From a virus, in IMG/VR virus record IMGVR_UViG_3300017786_000036, positions 1 to 40,257 of that record: a DNA stretch of 40,257 nucleotides. One strand, written 5' to 3'. The notes beneath the pieces were generated by a model. That model made no database searches. It saw only the letters and a list, made by a program, of their open reading frames with translations, and was not told the DNA's origin. Positions 23,809 to 33,924 of this stretch are shown in pieces (the first letter of the stretch is position 1; each line of letters opens with the position of its first letter). The translations under genes and the position numbers were made by a program.

Positions 23809-26800
23809 TTAAGTTGGTGTTTCATCACAGTTACAACAAGAATCTTCTAGTGTGCCTCTTCTACATAAATCAATTGCCGTAGGAGTTCTATAGTCATATA
23901 TAATATATAAATATTGTTCATTCCCATTAGGTACTGTAAAGTCTGCTTTATAATAATCAGGAGCCAAAGAAGAATCTATAGGTGCTGCTACACTAGAAGC
24001 TGCAATAGCTTGAGCAACTGCTTGAGGTGTATTAGCATACAATGTATTACTTCTTAGGAATCTAAACTTATTAGTGTTTAAATCAAATGTCGCATCATCT
24101 TGACTGTATTTGTTAAATGCCATTGTTACAGTAGAACCATCAGGAGGTATACTTCCAACACCTTGAACACCTGAGTTTATTTGGTAATAACTAACAACAG
24201 GGTTACCTGCTCCTGACAAGAATGTTACTCCTTGAGAATTAATAGGTGATTGGTATCCATTTTGTTCCCAACTAAAATCATTATGAATGGTATCATCTGA
24301 ATCTAAATCACTAGTAGCACATATATATACTACTGCCATTTCTTTTGGTTCAGGACAATTGACTATAAATTCAATCTCTACACTTCCTGAACTCACAACA
24401 TTTAAATCAAATGTTGTGGTTTGTGCTAAACTTTTATCAAAGCTTAAAGTACCTGATGTTGTAACAGGACCTGTAGATACTGCTACTCCATTATAAGTTG
24501 CAGTTAAAACTGTGTTTCCTGTAATGTTTATAATATTATAAACTATATCTACTTGACCTACAGGGGTTCCTAACTCATAACAATTATCTAATTCATTATT
24601 TAGTTGAACTAAATATTGACCTGTTATACCACACTCTATACAAACCTCCTCTATAGGTAGTGATATATTGTTAGCAGATAAAACAAACTCATTCATATAT
24701 GGGTCATAGCCTCCAAGTTTTTGAGTATCAACTTGAGTATTAAATAAATCTCTAAACCAACTACGCATACCAAATGAAGATATTACCATTAAAGAATCAT
24801 TTGTGTAACTCGTACCACTTAGCATTAATACCACTCCTCTTTTGGCATCAGTAAAATATTTTTCAGGACCCCATTGAACAAAGCTTTCAGGGTTATTACT
24901 TATACCAAACTCTTCAATTCTAGCTATCTGTGTTCCTAAGACTTCAGGTACTGACTGTAATAAACTTCCTGTCCCTGCATCTGATAGTAAGTTTTTACCT
25001 GACAACACATAAGATATTTTGTCCTCTTGTAATGTTAGTACATCTGTTTCTCTAGCAAATAATTTTTCAATAGGACCAAAAGACTCTTCTAAAGCTTTGA
25101 AGTTTAGTAGTCCTCCATTGAACTCATTTAATCTATTAATGTTAGACTCATCATTAAATACTCCACTATATGTTATATCTGCAAACCTTCTTATCTCTTG
25201 ATAATCTAAAGCCTGTGTAGAAGTTACCCTGTTTCCAAATACTAATTCTTTACCAAGTAAACTATCTCTTACTTTATAACTTTCTACACCATTACCAAAA
25301 GAGTAACAGTTAAATAAACCTGTGTTTACTATCCCTGCTTGTGTAGAAGTCTGAGGCTGAATATCTGTAACGTGGCTTCCTTGTGGTGCAGGTTCAGAAT
25401 CAATAGTAATATTTGTGGGGTCAACAGGAGGTGTTGTAGCACTTGTTGTCATAGTACCACATCTCCCAAAAATTTCAGTAATTGTTTGACTCGGATTACA
25501 TATTACTTGTTGTCCTACACCGTCAAGGTTTACATAATTAAAAGCAATTGGACTAGGCTCACTTGCATCTACACTTACACTAAAAACACAAGAGTCCGAG
25601 TTAGATATAATTGGAAAAGAATCAGCACCTTCATACCAAATGTCAGGTGAAGAATCAATTGGTTCTGACTCAAATACAATAGTATCTTCTGCTCTAAATA
25701 CTGTAATTTTTATTCTCGCAAGTGACCTTTGTTTTTTTGTTCTACTACAGGCTCTTGTTCCTCTTACAAGAAATAATAATTGATTTGATGTATTGTTTCT
25801 ATAAAACTGATAATAGTTTGTACATAAATCTTGTGGTATATCACTTGTACTATCTCCTAAATCACTTTCAAGTAATGTAGATAAATAAGTGTTTGCCGGT
25901 GGACAAGAATTATCTCCTGCATAACCAACTCCATTGTCTAGAGTATCTCCAATGTTGTCACCATTAAACCAATCCATAAAGTTATCATAATCACTACTTG
26001 CAGCATATGTTTCTGACAACTCATACGTTCTTCTTTCACAAGCATTATTACCATCCCCTCTACCAATTCTTCTAAAGTAAAAATCAAATACAATTCTAGA
26101 ACCTGCAGGTACATCATAATCTGTAAAAGATGAACCCGGTATATCAGGGTCTGCTCCATCTAAGTTTACAGGATATTTAACTAATGGGTAATGGTCGCTT
26201 CTGTCTGCCGTTGTTTGTCTTTTTCCAAAGTCTACAACTGCACCTTCGTCTACTTCAGCATTAAACTGAGTAGTATTTATTTTCATATATGTTCCTGATG
26301 GTTGGGGAACAAACTCATCTGCACCTCCACCCTCTACAGGAATCTCTAGAAAGTCTTCAGTCTTTGATTCTTTTTCTAATACTGTAGCAGTAACACATCG
26401 AGTCAATGGACCTTCTGTATCTGTCTTAACTATTAGCCTTTGACCTTCAGTAATTTTAGAAGAGTTCTCACCTTCTAACAAAAAATATGCTGCAGAAGTA
26501 TTTGGGTCTTCAAAAAATATATTAGTATAAATTGTTTCATATTTTTCTTTATCAGGCTTTACAACAAACTTATATCTTTTTGCCCAAGATGGAGCAATTT
26601 GTGTGGTTGGTATAGTTACTTGAATACTGTTTTTAAAGTAAGACATTCCACAGGGAAAGTGCTCAGTATTATTAAGACTAACTAAAGTTGGTGTTGCTCT
26701 ATTAAATTCATCCATATACACCATACCAACTTCATAACCTCTATTGCTATGAAGACTTTCACCAACTCCAATTTTAGCATATACAACTTCTCCAAATGTA

Positions 26801-28494
26801 ATTTCAAAATATTCATATACATTTTGAGTAGGTGTTGCAATATCATCTACAAATTGTACTGCAGGTAATTTAAGTCCAATAGTATTAGAACCCGGACTAG
26901 CTTCAATCTGAATTGGCTGAGGTCCACCTGTACTTATACCACCATCAAACTTATTTAGTAAATCTAAGTCAGAAGGTATACTACAGTAAAACACATCAGT
27001 AAATGTGGTTCCATTACAAGAATTATTTTCAGGGTCTGCTGCATCTTGTAAAGGTTTAATGTTACTTAGAGTACCAACTTGGTCCTGAAAACTTTGGCTT
27101 GTTGCATACTCGTAAACACTATTAAAATTTTGGTTCACATTAAATATAAATCCTATTTCTTGTTCAGGAGTTTCCTCAACAGGAAATGGTGCAGTACCAT
27201 TAAATGATTCGTGTTTATATTTTAAAGTAACTTGAATTGCTGCTCCTGAAACTAATTCAATGTCACTTGGAAAGTCTATTTCAAACTGTGCTTGTGAAGT
27301 GTTACTAGGTCCTATACTATAATTTACCGAAGCCACACCATCATCTACGTCTTTTAAACCAATGTCATCATTAGTTTGAGTAGTAAAGAATGTCAACCTT
27401 GTTGGGTTTCCTTGATAGTCAATTAAGTCATAACCTTCAACATAATTACCATACATCAATCTATTACCCATTAATGTTTGTGCCTTTGCTAATCTAGGAA
27501 CATTATCAAACAATCTTAGTATTTCAGCTTCAGGAAGAATTGTAAATATCTTACTGTTAGTAAAGGTGTATGTATAATCTTGATTGTCGTTATATGCGTT
27601 TTCTACTTTATCTAGTTTCTCTATAATCTTTACGACATTACTATCGTTGTCCTTGAATAATAAATCTATACCCTTTACTAGTGGACCACCTGAATTAAAA
27701 GTAATCTCAGCAGTATTAGTAAAGTTTATCATTCCTTCATTTAAATAACTATCAGGAGAAAATAAAAAGCCACCGGGAGTAAATGCTGCAGTTGAATACT
27801 GAGATGTAGCAGAATACTCATCATCGTTATATTTATATCTATATCCAAAACAAAGAAATCTATCCTCCATATATGTAGACTCACCTGCCGTAGCAAGTAA
27901 TCTAACATTAGGAGAACTAGTAGGTGGTTTTTTAATAACCATAATTTCATCATATGTGAAACCATCTAACCCATTAGTAGGGTCACCATAATTAAAATTT
28001 ACATTAATTTTTCTTGGAGGATTTGTATTATCTGTAAAAAATAAAAGTCTATTATCTACAAAGTCAACACCTGTTATAAGATAATCAGGGTCAAAGTTTA
28101 ATGTTGTTTTAGTTCCCGAACCATCGTCAACACTTATAACGTGATATGTAACTGCCTGTGAAATTGTATTATAAGAACAAATCATATCGACAATCCCTGT
28201 TGGAGAACCTGCACCTTCAAAGGTTGGGTCGTGTACAAACCAATAAATAGTTTCATTAGCACTATCTTCATATGCTCCAATACAACGAGCAGCATCACTT
28301 AGTGGTGTACCATTATATCTTATGGTAGTCAGCTTGTCGTTACCTTTAGAATTTTCAATAACTCCAATCTCTGCTCCTTCAGTAGAACCCATACGAACAT
28401 TCAATGCATCAATGTACTCCCCGTTTGGAACGAGTCGTTCATCAACCATTTTATTCATTTTGCCCTGCGTAAAGTTTCTTGTCGTGTTTGCCAT
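23809..28494 (-). CDS. Large tail protein, crAss-like stabilisation/muzzle type
   Basis: 1561 residues. The N-terminus (FTQGKMNKMVDERLVPNGEY, then IDALNVRMGS) is the pattern of the 'phage stabilisation protein' (P22 gp10-like) of crAss-like phages. The first 400 residues look like a beta-propeller of repeated strands. Then come beta-sandwich stretches, a return to the conserved region near 1190-1330 (NPESFVQWGPEKYFTDAKRG, SYTNDSLMVISSFGMRSWF), and a C-terminal section with immunoglobulin-like strands and a Cys-rich end (CRRGTLEDSCCNCDE). In crAss-like virions such a protein caps the tail ('muzzle'). The order ring proteins, this protein, distal tail proteins agrees. It lies 2 bases from its upstream neighbour. 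Confidence 0.75.
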   Translation of the reverse strand: MANTTRNFTQGKMNKMVDERLVPNGEYIDALNVRMGSTEGAEIGVIENSKGNDKLTTIRYNGTPLSDAARCIGAYEDSANETIYWFVHDPTFEGAGSPTGIVDMICSYNTISQAVTYHVISVDDGSGTKTTLNFDPDYLITGVDFVDNRLLFFTDNTNPPRKINVNFNYGDPTNGLDGFTYDEIMVIKKPPTSSPNVRLLATAGESTYMEDRFLCFGYRYKYNDDEYSATSQYSTAAFTPGGFLFSPDSYLNEGMINFTNTAEITFNSGGPLVKGIDLLFKDNDSNVVKIIEKLDKVENAYNDNQDYTYTFTNSKIFTILPEAEILRLFDNVPRLAKAQTLMGNRLMYGNYVEGYDLIDYQGNPTRLTFFTTQTNDDIGLKDVDDGVASVNYSIGPSNTSQAQFEIDFPSDIELVSGAAIQVTLKYKHESFNGTAPFPVEETPEQEIGFIFNVNQNFNSVYEYATSQSFQDQVGTLSNIKPLQDAADPENNSCNGTTFTDVFYCSIPSDLDLLNKFDGGISTGGPQPIQIEASPGSNTIGLKLPAVQFVDDIATPTQNVYEYFEITFGEVVYAKIGVGESLHSNRGYEVGMVYMDEFNRATPTLVSLNNTEHFPCGMSYFKNSIQVTIPTTQIAPSWAKRYKFVVKPDKEKYETIYTNIFFEDPNTSAAYFLLEGENSSKITEGQRLIVKTDTEGPLTRCVTATVLEKESKTEDFLEIPVEGGGADEFVPQPSGTYMKINTTQFNAEVDEGAVVDFGKRQTTADRSDHYPLVKYPVNLDGADPDIPGSSFTDYDVPAGSRIVFDFYFRRIGRGDGNNACERRTYELSETYAASSDYDNFMDWFNGDNIGDTLDNGVGYAGDNSCPPANTYLSTLLESDLGDSTSDIPQDLCTNYYQFYRNNTSNQLLFLVRGTRACSRTKKQRSLARIKITVFRAEDTIVFESEPIDSSPDIWYEGADSFPIISNSDSCVFSVSVDASEPSPIAFNYVNLDGVGQQVICNPSQTITEIFGRCGTMTTSATTPPVDPTNITIDSEPAPQGSHVTDIQPQTSTQAGIVNTGLFNCYSFGNGVESYKVRDSLLGKELVFGNRVTSTQALDYQEIRRFADITYSGVFNDESNINRLNEFNGGLLNFKALEESFGPIEKLFARETDVLTLQEDKISYVLSGKNLLSDAGTGSLLQSVPEVLGTQIARIEEFGISNNPESFVQWGPEKYFTDAKRGVVLMLSGTSYTNDSLMVISSFGMRSWFRDLFNTQVDTQKLGGYDPYMNEFVLSANNISLPIEEVCIECGITGQYLVQLNNELDNCYELGTPVGQVDIVYNIINITGNTVLTATYNGVAVSTGPVTTSGTLSFDKSLAQTTTFDLNVVSSGSVEIEFIVNCPEPKEMAVVYICATSDLDSDDTIHNDFSWEQNGYQSPINSQGVTFLSGAGNPVVSYYQINSGVQGVGSIPPDGSTVTMAFNKYSQDDATFDLNTNKFRFLRSNTLYANTPQAVAQAIAASSVAAPIDSSLAPDYYKADFTVPNGNEQYLYIIYDYRTPTAIDLCRRGTLEDSCCNCDETPT

Positions 28495-28495
28495 A

Positions 28496-29419
28496 TTACT
28501 TAATCCACTTATCTCTACCCCTCATATTCATTAATAATCTTCCGGGGTGTATATTACTTATTCTAATTTTTGCATTTCTCAATAGTGCTGCACTTTTCTT
28601 TCTAAGTCTTGCTACTATATATTCCTGAACTCCTACTTTAGAGCCAAGGATTGCATATTCAATAGCTGCATAAATGTAATCTTCAAACAGTTTGTTTACT
28701 TGTACCAAACCATCATTACCATTTTCCATACCATCAGAAACATACTCAAGTATGATTAACTCATTAGCCACACCTGAACTAAAATTAATTACACCACCTT
28801 TAGGGTTAATCTTAAAAGTAGGATTTGCATTAGCAGTTTCTGTGTTTAATCCATAACGTGCACCAATGCCATATTCAAAATACCAATTACCATCACAACA
28901 ATATCCGGACTTTCCATACATCTTTGAATTTTGGTTTAAGTATATTGATTGTTTACCACCTCTAATTCTTTCGTAATCAATAGTAGAATTTTGTGGAGAT
29001 AAAGCATTACCATCAATGTCAAATAATATTCTACAATCATTGTCTTGTAAATATGCACTTGACCAATTGGTTTGTATATTTTCTGTTAAAGGTTTTAGTA
29101 AACCATTTTGATATAAAGAAACTCTTACCCAATTAACATAGTCAGATGGTAAAACATATCTTAGTGTATCGCATACGTTTAGTTCTAAGATTTTTATTTC
29201 TTTAAATGCATCATAGTTCAATTCTTGTATTGCACGTTTTGCGTGAAATAAAACCTTGTATCTTTCTTCATTATTAACAAGACTATGATTTCCTGAATAC
29301 ATTAGCATAAAATTGTTAACTATATCTTCCAAAGAAACATATTGATATGAACCCCAATTTGCATTCTCAGGTTGTTGTCCACCATTCTCGTAATATTGAT
29401 ATTGAGTTATATAAGCCAT
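28496..29419 (-). CDS. Tail ring/adaptor protein (crAss-like)
   Basis: 307 residues. The segment YQYVSLEDIVNNFMLMYSG and the following helix (ERYKVLFHAKRAIQELNYDA) and strand pair (YVLPSDYVNWVRVSLYQNG) match a conserved structural protein of crAss-like and Cellulophaga podoviruses. The fold pattern (helical N-terminus, beta middle, long C-terminal helices that include LFEDYIYAAIEYAILGSKVG) is that of tail-tubular/ring adaptors such as T7 gp11 and P22 gp4. It sits 2 bases after the upstream ring-like gene and just before the muzzle-like gene. Confidence 0.72.
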   Translation of the reverse strand: MAYITQYQYYENGGQQPENANWGSYQYVSLEDIVNNFMLMYSGNHSLVNNEERYKVLFHAKRAIQELNYDAFKEIKILELNVCDTLRYVLPSDYVNWVRVSLYQNGLLKPLTENIQTNWSSAYLQDNDCRILFDIDGNALSPQNSTIDYERIRGGKQSIYLNQNSKMYGKSGYCCDGNWYFEYGIGARYGLNTETANANPTFKINPKGGVINFSSGVANELIILEYVSDGMENGNDGLVQVNKLFEDYIYAAIEYAILGSKVGVQEYIVARLRKKSAALLRNAKIRISNIHPGRLLMNMRGRDKWIK

Positions 29420-29421
29420 AA

Positions 29422-30390
29422 TTATCTTTCTGTTGTTGTGTTAGCAGTTTCTTGTGCCTGTCCAAATTGTACTGAACTTACTTCTCTAATCGACATACCT
29501 GCGTACTGTAATATTTTATTTACCAAATTGACCTCATCATCTAGAGGTAATTCAAAGTCCTGATAGTCTGCAGCACCTTGGTCAAATGAAGGTTCGCCAC
29601 CGGGTAAATCAACATATGTCCATTTAGGTGGTTTAGGGAATCTAATGTATTGACATTGAACCGAACCATACTCATCTATAGTATCAGGATATAAAACTAA
29701 ATTTGGTTCTTGATGTGAGTAAGCCGGAAACATTAAGTTAGGAGCAGTAAGTATTGAGTTGTTCAACATAGTTATCTTACTATTCGTAACTTTTTCAGCT
29801 TCTTTAACAGGCTTAGTTGAATATATCAAATACTGCATTTGTGGGTTTATAAAACTATCAAATGGATTTCCATTGTAGTCAACTAAAGTTAATTCAGTTT
29901 CGCTAACAACTACACTTACATACCCAATCTCAGGTGGGTTAGATGATAAGTTTACTACTATATCATTTACTTGTACACCACTAGCAATAAAGGTTGCAGT
30001 ATTATCAATTAAAGATTGTACCTGCAAAGCAGTATTGGTGCTACTAACAAGTAGCTTTGAGTATATAAGTACTTTGTTTAAAAGGTAATAGCTATCACCT
30101 GTAGTAGTTAAACTAGGTGTAAAAAACCTATTACTATACTGATGCGATAAAAATTTAGTTTCAGAAAACGTATTTATTACTTCCTCTAATCCTTTCGTTA
30201 TATCAGCATACCCTGTCCCTGATTGACGAGCATTTTCTTTTTGTAATTGATAATTGTACTGATAAAAATAATTTTCAAATAAATCTAACTGTGCTTGTTT
30301 AGCATATAAGTTAAAGTCAGATGGGGATATATAACCATAATTATTTTTATTCAGAACAGACATTACCGTTTGTCTAACTGAATTTATCAT
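29422..30390 (-). CDS. Tail ring/connector protein (crAss-like)
   Basis: 322 residues. The N-terminal SVRQTVMSVLNKNNYGYISP, then SDFNLYAKQAQLDLFENYFY, is a strong signature of a conserved crAss-like ring or head-tail connector protein. A beta domain near 150-200 (VNDIVVNLSSNPPEIGYVSV) follows, then FPKPPKW and a helix ending in Gln/Thr-rich sequence. It is the first gene after the terminator at 30417-30450 and has a TATCTTTG element 16 bases upstream, so it may open the tail transcription unit. Confidence 0.72.
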   Translation of the reverse strand: MINSVRQTVMSVLNKNNYGYISPSDFNLYAKQAQLDLFENYFYQYNYQLQKENARQSGTGYADITKGLEEVINTFSETKFLSHQYSNRFFTPSLTTTGDSYYLLNKVLIYSKLLVSSTNTALQVQSLIDNTATFIASGVQVNDIVVNLSSNPPEIGYVSVVVSETELTLVDYNGNPFDSFINPQMQYLIYSTKPVKEAEKVTNSKITMLNNSILTAPNLMFPAYSHQEPNLVLYPDTIDEYGSVQCQYIRFPKPPKWTYVDLPGGEPSFDQGAADYQDFELPLDDEVNLVNKILQYAGMSIREVSSVQFGQAQETANTTTER

Positions 30391-30405
30391 CTGTTTTCTT
30401 TTCTA

Positions 30406-30413
30406 CAAAGATA
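30406..30413 (-). promoter_or_regulatory. Possible -7 promoter element before the tail module
   Basis: Minus-strand TATCTTTG, 15 bases upstream of the ring-protein ATG and just beyond a terminator. It fits TAnnTTTG; no matching TTTG lies about 19 bases further upstream, where the terminator stem sits instead. Confidence 0.4.
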
Positions 30414-30416
30414 ATG

Positions 30417-30450
30417 AAAAAAAAAGACCCCTTCGTTTTTAGAAGAGGTC
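30417..30450 (-). terminator. Rho-independent terminator after the 250-residue gene
   Basis: On the minus strand: stem GACCTCTTC, 7-base loop, GAAGGGGTC, then nine T. The stem is 9 pairs with one G-U pair; on the plus strand the same position is a mismatch, so it acts leftward. It lies 24 bases after the stop of the gene at 30474. Confidence 0.88.
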
Positions 30451-30473
30451 CTTGATTTGGTGTTGGTTAAGGG

Positions 30474-31226
30474 TTAATCTAATAAGGATTCTAAGTGTTC
30501 TAGAACCTCAACTCCATCATCTGATTGCATATACTGACAAACTATATCAAGAGCCTCTTCCCCAAACGGTACATTAAGTAGTTTGGTTTTGTTAGATGCA
30601 GTATTAAACCATACTTCTTTTCCACTTTTTCTGAAACCTAAAAGTCCATTGTCAAAGAATCTTTGTACGGTTCCCATAAGTTTTAAGTCAGGGTCTTTAA
30701 TTACATCTAAGAAATCTTGAGGATTATTTTTAGCATAAACCAATATATCTCTTTTCATTTCTGCAGTAGAAACTTTAGATGTGTCAGTATTAAATAATAC
30801 TCTACATACATTTTCTAGTTGCTCTAGTGATAGTTTCTTAGCTTCAACTAATGCATCAGCTTCTACCATAAGTGCATCTACTTGTGCTGCTGCATCTTTG
30901 CTTTCGTTAATCTCAGTAAATGTTTTACCATTTAAAGTATGATAGTGTAAAAACTTTTGTAGTATTTGATTTTCCTTAGGTACATATAAAAACCCATCCT
31001 CAAAAATGATTGGTTCTAAAACCACATTTTTATCTTGCTCATCTCTGAAACAAGAGTTTTGGTTTCTTGCATATCTAAGTTCACGGTTGACACCTGTGCT
31101 CTCATCAAAATGTAATAAAGGAAATCTTCTTGAATGTTTTGTTGGTAGCATATAAGTGAGAGGTGCTACTCCTCTTAGAAGCTTGTAACTCTTGTCTACA
31201 AACTTTTGTTGTTTATTTTTTTTCAT
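30474..31226 (-). CDS. Conserved virion-region protein, unknown function
   Basis: 250 residues. I recognise the pattern as a conserved gene next to the capsid gene in Bacteroidota podoviruses but know no function. The N-terminal part carries HFDESTGVNRELRYARNQNS, then FRDEQDKNVVLEPIIFEDGF and LYVPKENQILQKFLHYH. A helical region (about 105-185) with Ala/Glu/Leu helices follows, and the end is acidic (VEVLEHLESLLD). It has its own terminator downstream and another upstream, so it may be expressed at a level different from that of the capsid gene. It could be a head-completion or capsid-accessory protein. Confidence 0.65.
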   Translation of the reverse strand: MKKNKQQKFVDKSYKLLRGVAPLTYMLPTKHSRRFPLLHFDESTGVNRELRYARNQNSCFRDEQDKNVVLEPIIFEDGFLYVPKENQILQKFLHYHTLNGKTFTEINESKDAAAQVDALMVEADALVEAKKLSLEQLENVCRVLFNTDTSKVSTAEMKRDILVYAKNNPQDFLDVIKDPDLKLMGTVQRFFDNGLLGFRKSGKEVWFNTASNKTKLLNVPFGEEALDIVCQYMQSDDGVEVLEHLESLLD

Positions 31227-31249
31227 TGTATTTAAAATTAAATTAAAGT

Positions 31250-31278
31250 AAAAAAAGGGGGGATATAATTCCCCCCTT
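31250..31278 (-). terminator. Rho-independent terminator after the major capsid gene
   Basis: On the minus strand: AAGGGGGG, 8-base AT-rich loop, CCCCCCTT, then a T run. The stem has six G-C pairs plus two A-T pairs and the T tract is seven long on that strand. It lies 14 bases after the capsid stop and would limit read-through into the 250-residue gene, leaving capsid as the most abundant message. Confidence 0.9.
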
Positions 31279-31292
31279 AATAGTTATCTATC

Positions 31293-32726
31293 TTATGCTT
31301 GGAATAAGAAGAAGTTGTTAGCACCTAAAGTACATACTGCTCTTTCAGATAAGAAGTGAACTTCCATAGCATCTTTGCTAGAAGTTCTTGCTCCACCTGC
31401 AGAACCTGTAATCCAAGTTTTGTAACGTCTGTCTTCTGTTTCTGAAGCTCTATATCTAACGTGCAAGAATGGTCTTTTTGCATTCTTACCTAGGATTTGG
31501 TCATATACTGAAGTAGAACCGGCAGGAACTAAAAGTCCATTAATTCTACCTGACCCTGCACCTGCAGGTAAACCACCCCTCATTGTTGGGTCGTTCAAGT
31601 ATTTCCAATCAGACTTATAGAAGTCGTAACCTCTTCTAAATCCTGTGAATCCTAAGTTAAGTGCCATTTCTCTCTCATTGTCAAATAGACCATAAGAAAC
31701 ACCACCTGCTGCATTAGAAGATTGCTCAGAAAGCATATCATCAATGTCAAAAGAGAAATCTCTATCAACAAATACAACATTCTCTTCGATAGCACCTTGC
31801 TTGTCTAACCTTGAAATAATAGTATCCCATTGGTCTAGTTGGTCAGGGTTACCACCTGCCCATACATTACCTCTCTGTCCAACAACATAGAAGATTCCTT
31901 CAGAACCTTTGTTACCGTACTCAGGGTTTACTGCAGGGTTTACTGCACCACCATTAGCTTCAGCAGGAACTGCTTCAATCATAGCCGTTTCTAGGTAGTC
32001 ATCGAATCTCAATCTAGTTTCGTGCTCAGACTTCAAATACCATAGGTATCCGTTAGCACCATTCTCAGTAGTTACTTCTACCCATCCAATTTGAGCCATA
32101 TCAGAACCTGATACCTCATACTTATCTTTAATGATAATTGGAGAGTTCTCGAAGATTAGGTCGTCAGCTTCTAAGCTTCCTTCCATTCCTGATGTTCCTT
32201 TTTTAAATTCAGAACCATAGATGAAAACTGTGAACTTCTTACCTGCACCTGCTACAGGAATACCGTTTGCAGGATAAAATGCTACGTCAAAAGTGAAGTT
32301 AGTTAAGTCAACTGCAGTTACGATTCCTTTTACAGAACCTCCACCTGCGTTGTCACTAATCATTACAGTCTGACCTGCTCTAATAGCAATACTATTAGTA
32401 GCACCGAAAGCAGGGTTACCTGCATCGTTTACAGTAAAAGTAGCTTCGTCAGCATTAATTACTGCTGCCGTAGTACAATCTACATATTTAGTATGCAATC
32501 TACCTTGTTCTGCCCATTTGATAAGGTCAGAGTTAGATGGCATTTCTGCTCCTACCATTCTTAGGAAGGAACTAATTGTTCTATTACCGTATCTTTCAAA
32601 TTCTTTTTCATAAGTATCAGGTAGATACTGATTCAAGAAGTCGAAATTAGTAATATAGTTTGATGCAACCGGCACTTGTTGTGCTGATGGTTGTAAATCA
32701 AAACCGGGTACACTTTGTACACTCAT
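31293..32726 (-). CDS. Major capsid protein
   Basis: 477 residues, the usual size for the HK97-fold capsid of crAss-like and related podoviruses. Segments resembling that group are the N-terminal NFDFLNQYLPDTYEKEFERY, then GNRTISSFLRMVGAEMPSNS with IKWAEQGRLHTKY; a beta-rich insertion (about 60-160); a central VSGSDMAQIGWVEVTTENGA helix-strand; and a conserved C-terminal half with DFSFDIDDML, ALNLGFTGFRRGYDFYKSDW and a final LGANNFFLF strand. It follows the scaffold-like gene and precedes a strong terminator. The role is the capsid shell. Confidence 0.82.
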   Translation of the reverse strand: MSVQSVPGFDLQPSAQQVPVASNYITNFDFLNQYLPDTYEKEFERYGNRTISSFLRMVGAEMPSNSDLIKWAEQGRLHTKYVDCTTAAVINADEATFTVNDAGNPAFGATNSIAIRAGQTVMISDNAGGGSVKGIVTAVDLTNFTFDVAFYPANGIPVAGAGKKFTVFIYGSEFKKGTSGMEGSLEADDLIFENSPIIIKDKYEVSGSDMAQIGWVEVTTENGANGYLWYLKSEHETRLRFDDYLETAMIEAVPAEANGGAVNPAVNPEYGNKGSEGIFYVVGQRGNVWAGGNPDQLDQWDTIISRLDKQGAIEENVVFVDRDFSFDIDDMLSEQSSNAAGGVSYGLFDNEREMALNLGFTGFRRGYDFYKSDWKYLNDPTMRGGLPAGAGSGRINGLLVPAGSTSVYDQILGKNAKRPFLHVRYRASETEDRRYKTWITGSAGGARTSSKDAMEVHFLSERAVCTLGANNFFLFQA

Positions 32727-32752
32727 AATTTCTAATTTTTTAAGTTTAACAT

Positions 32753-33901
32753 TTATTTATTTTTACTTCTAATCCGTAGACCACTTCTACTTGGTGGTGT
32801 TACAGATTTGATTTGCAAACCGTTGGTTGACTTAGTTACTTCAGGAGCAGAACGAGTTGACATATTTACATTTTTCAACTTCTTCATAGTTTCATCTGCT
32901 GCTGCAGACTTCCCTTGCTCATAAAAAAACTTTGCAAACTTTTCGGGATGCATCGCCATTGCTAGTGACCTGTGGTATCCTGCTGCATCTTCCAACTCCC
33001 CATTTTCTCCTAAGAATTTTTTTACAAAATTCTGTGGATTGTTTTGAAGGGACTTGAGTTCTGTAGCATCACCCGGAGCAAAACTAAATTTCTTGTCATC
33101 TAACGTAAACTCAAAACCTTTGAACTCACTAAACAAATCATTCGTCTTCTTGTCATACAACTCTCTCAAACGAGATTGTTGTTCCTGAACTGTCTTCGCT
33201 TCAGCTATATATTTACGATAGTCTTCCAATTCTTTTGCTGACTCAGAACTTGTCAAGTTATCTCCCCTTGACTCAAGAGGAACTTTATATAGTTCTTGTT
33301 GCTTCGCAAAAAAATCTTTGGCTTTCGCAATAGTTTTTTTCTTTGCTAATTTAATTTTTCTTATTTGCTTTTCATCATCAAGTTCTTCATCAAACGAATA
33401 ATCCTCCATAAGGTGGTTTATATCATCTGCATCTAAACCTTTCTCAGTAGCAGTAAGATATTCTCTTAGCAATCTATCAGGTTCCATTTCATCATAGTTT
33501 CTTTGCATCTTAGCAAAGTCATCGAATCCACGACCTGTTTCTTTTTTATACTTTAGATAATTAGCTACATCTTCAGGTAGAGGTTTTTCCTCTCTCTGTT
33601 GATTTAGTTCGTCAAGAGATTTAATCTCTTTACCGTATCTATTTCCAATAAATTTAAGAACGTCTTCCTCGTTTAACTCTGAGGATTGAGTTTTAATTTC
33701 TTCTTTTACTTCAGGTGTTTCTTTTACCTCTGTTTGTTCTACAGGGGTATTTTCTTCTTTTAATTGGACCTGTTCTGTTTCAACTTTTTCTACAGGAGTA
33801 TCATCATTAAGTTTCTCCTCGTGCTTCTCCAATAGTTTGTTTTCAATTTCTTGTACTGACTTCTCTTCAGTACCCTCTACTGCTTTAACTTTTATTTCCA
33901 T
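32753..33901 (-). CDS. Scaffold-like protein
   Basis: 382 residues. The first 75 are Glu/Lys/Val-rich low complexity, the middle is a long charged helical region (about 100-215), and the last 60 residues are basic (SRSGLRIRSKNK at the end). An acidic front, coiled coil and basic C-terminus immediately upstream of the capsid gene are the classic features of a podovirus internal scaffold. No protease domain is seen. Together with the capsid gene it seems to form a head module started by a possible promoter at 33925. Confidence 0.7.
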   Translation of the reverse strand: MEIKVKAVEGTEEKSVQEIENKLLEKHEEKLNDDTPVEKVETEQVQLKEENTPVEQTEVKETPEVKEEIKTQSSELNEEDVLKFIGNRYGKEIKSLDELNQQREEKPLPEDVANYLKYKKETGRGFDDFAKMQRNYDEMEPDRLLREYLTATEKGLDADDINHLMEDYSFDEELDDEKQIRKIKLAKKKTIAKAKDFFAKQQELYKVPLESRGDNLTSSESAKELEDYRKYIAEAKTVQEQQSRLRELYDKKTNDLFSEFKGFEFTLDDKKFSFAPGDATELKSLQNNPQNFVKKFLGENGELEDAAGYHRSLAMAMHPEKFAKFFYEQGKSAAADETMKKLKNVNMSTRSAPEVTKSTNGLQIKSVTPPSRSGLRIRSKNK

Positions 33902-33924
33902 ATTATATTAAATTTAATTTTATA

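Noticed and set aside
25938-26159. Minus-strand frame of 73 residues inside the muzzle-type gene
   Set aside because: Same strand but another frame of a 1561-residue gene with family signatures; hydrophobic low-complexity product with no start context.
31200-31226. K-Q-Q-K near the N-terminus of the 250-residue protein as a fifth copy of the giant-protein linker
   Set aside because: It falls in a Lys-rich start (MKKNKQQKF) without the G-[K/R] context and not at a domain border, so chance is the simpler reading.
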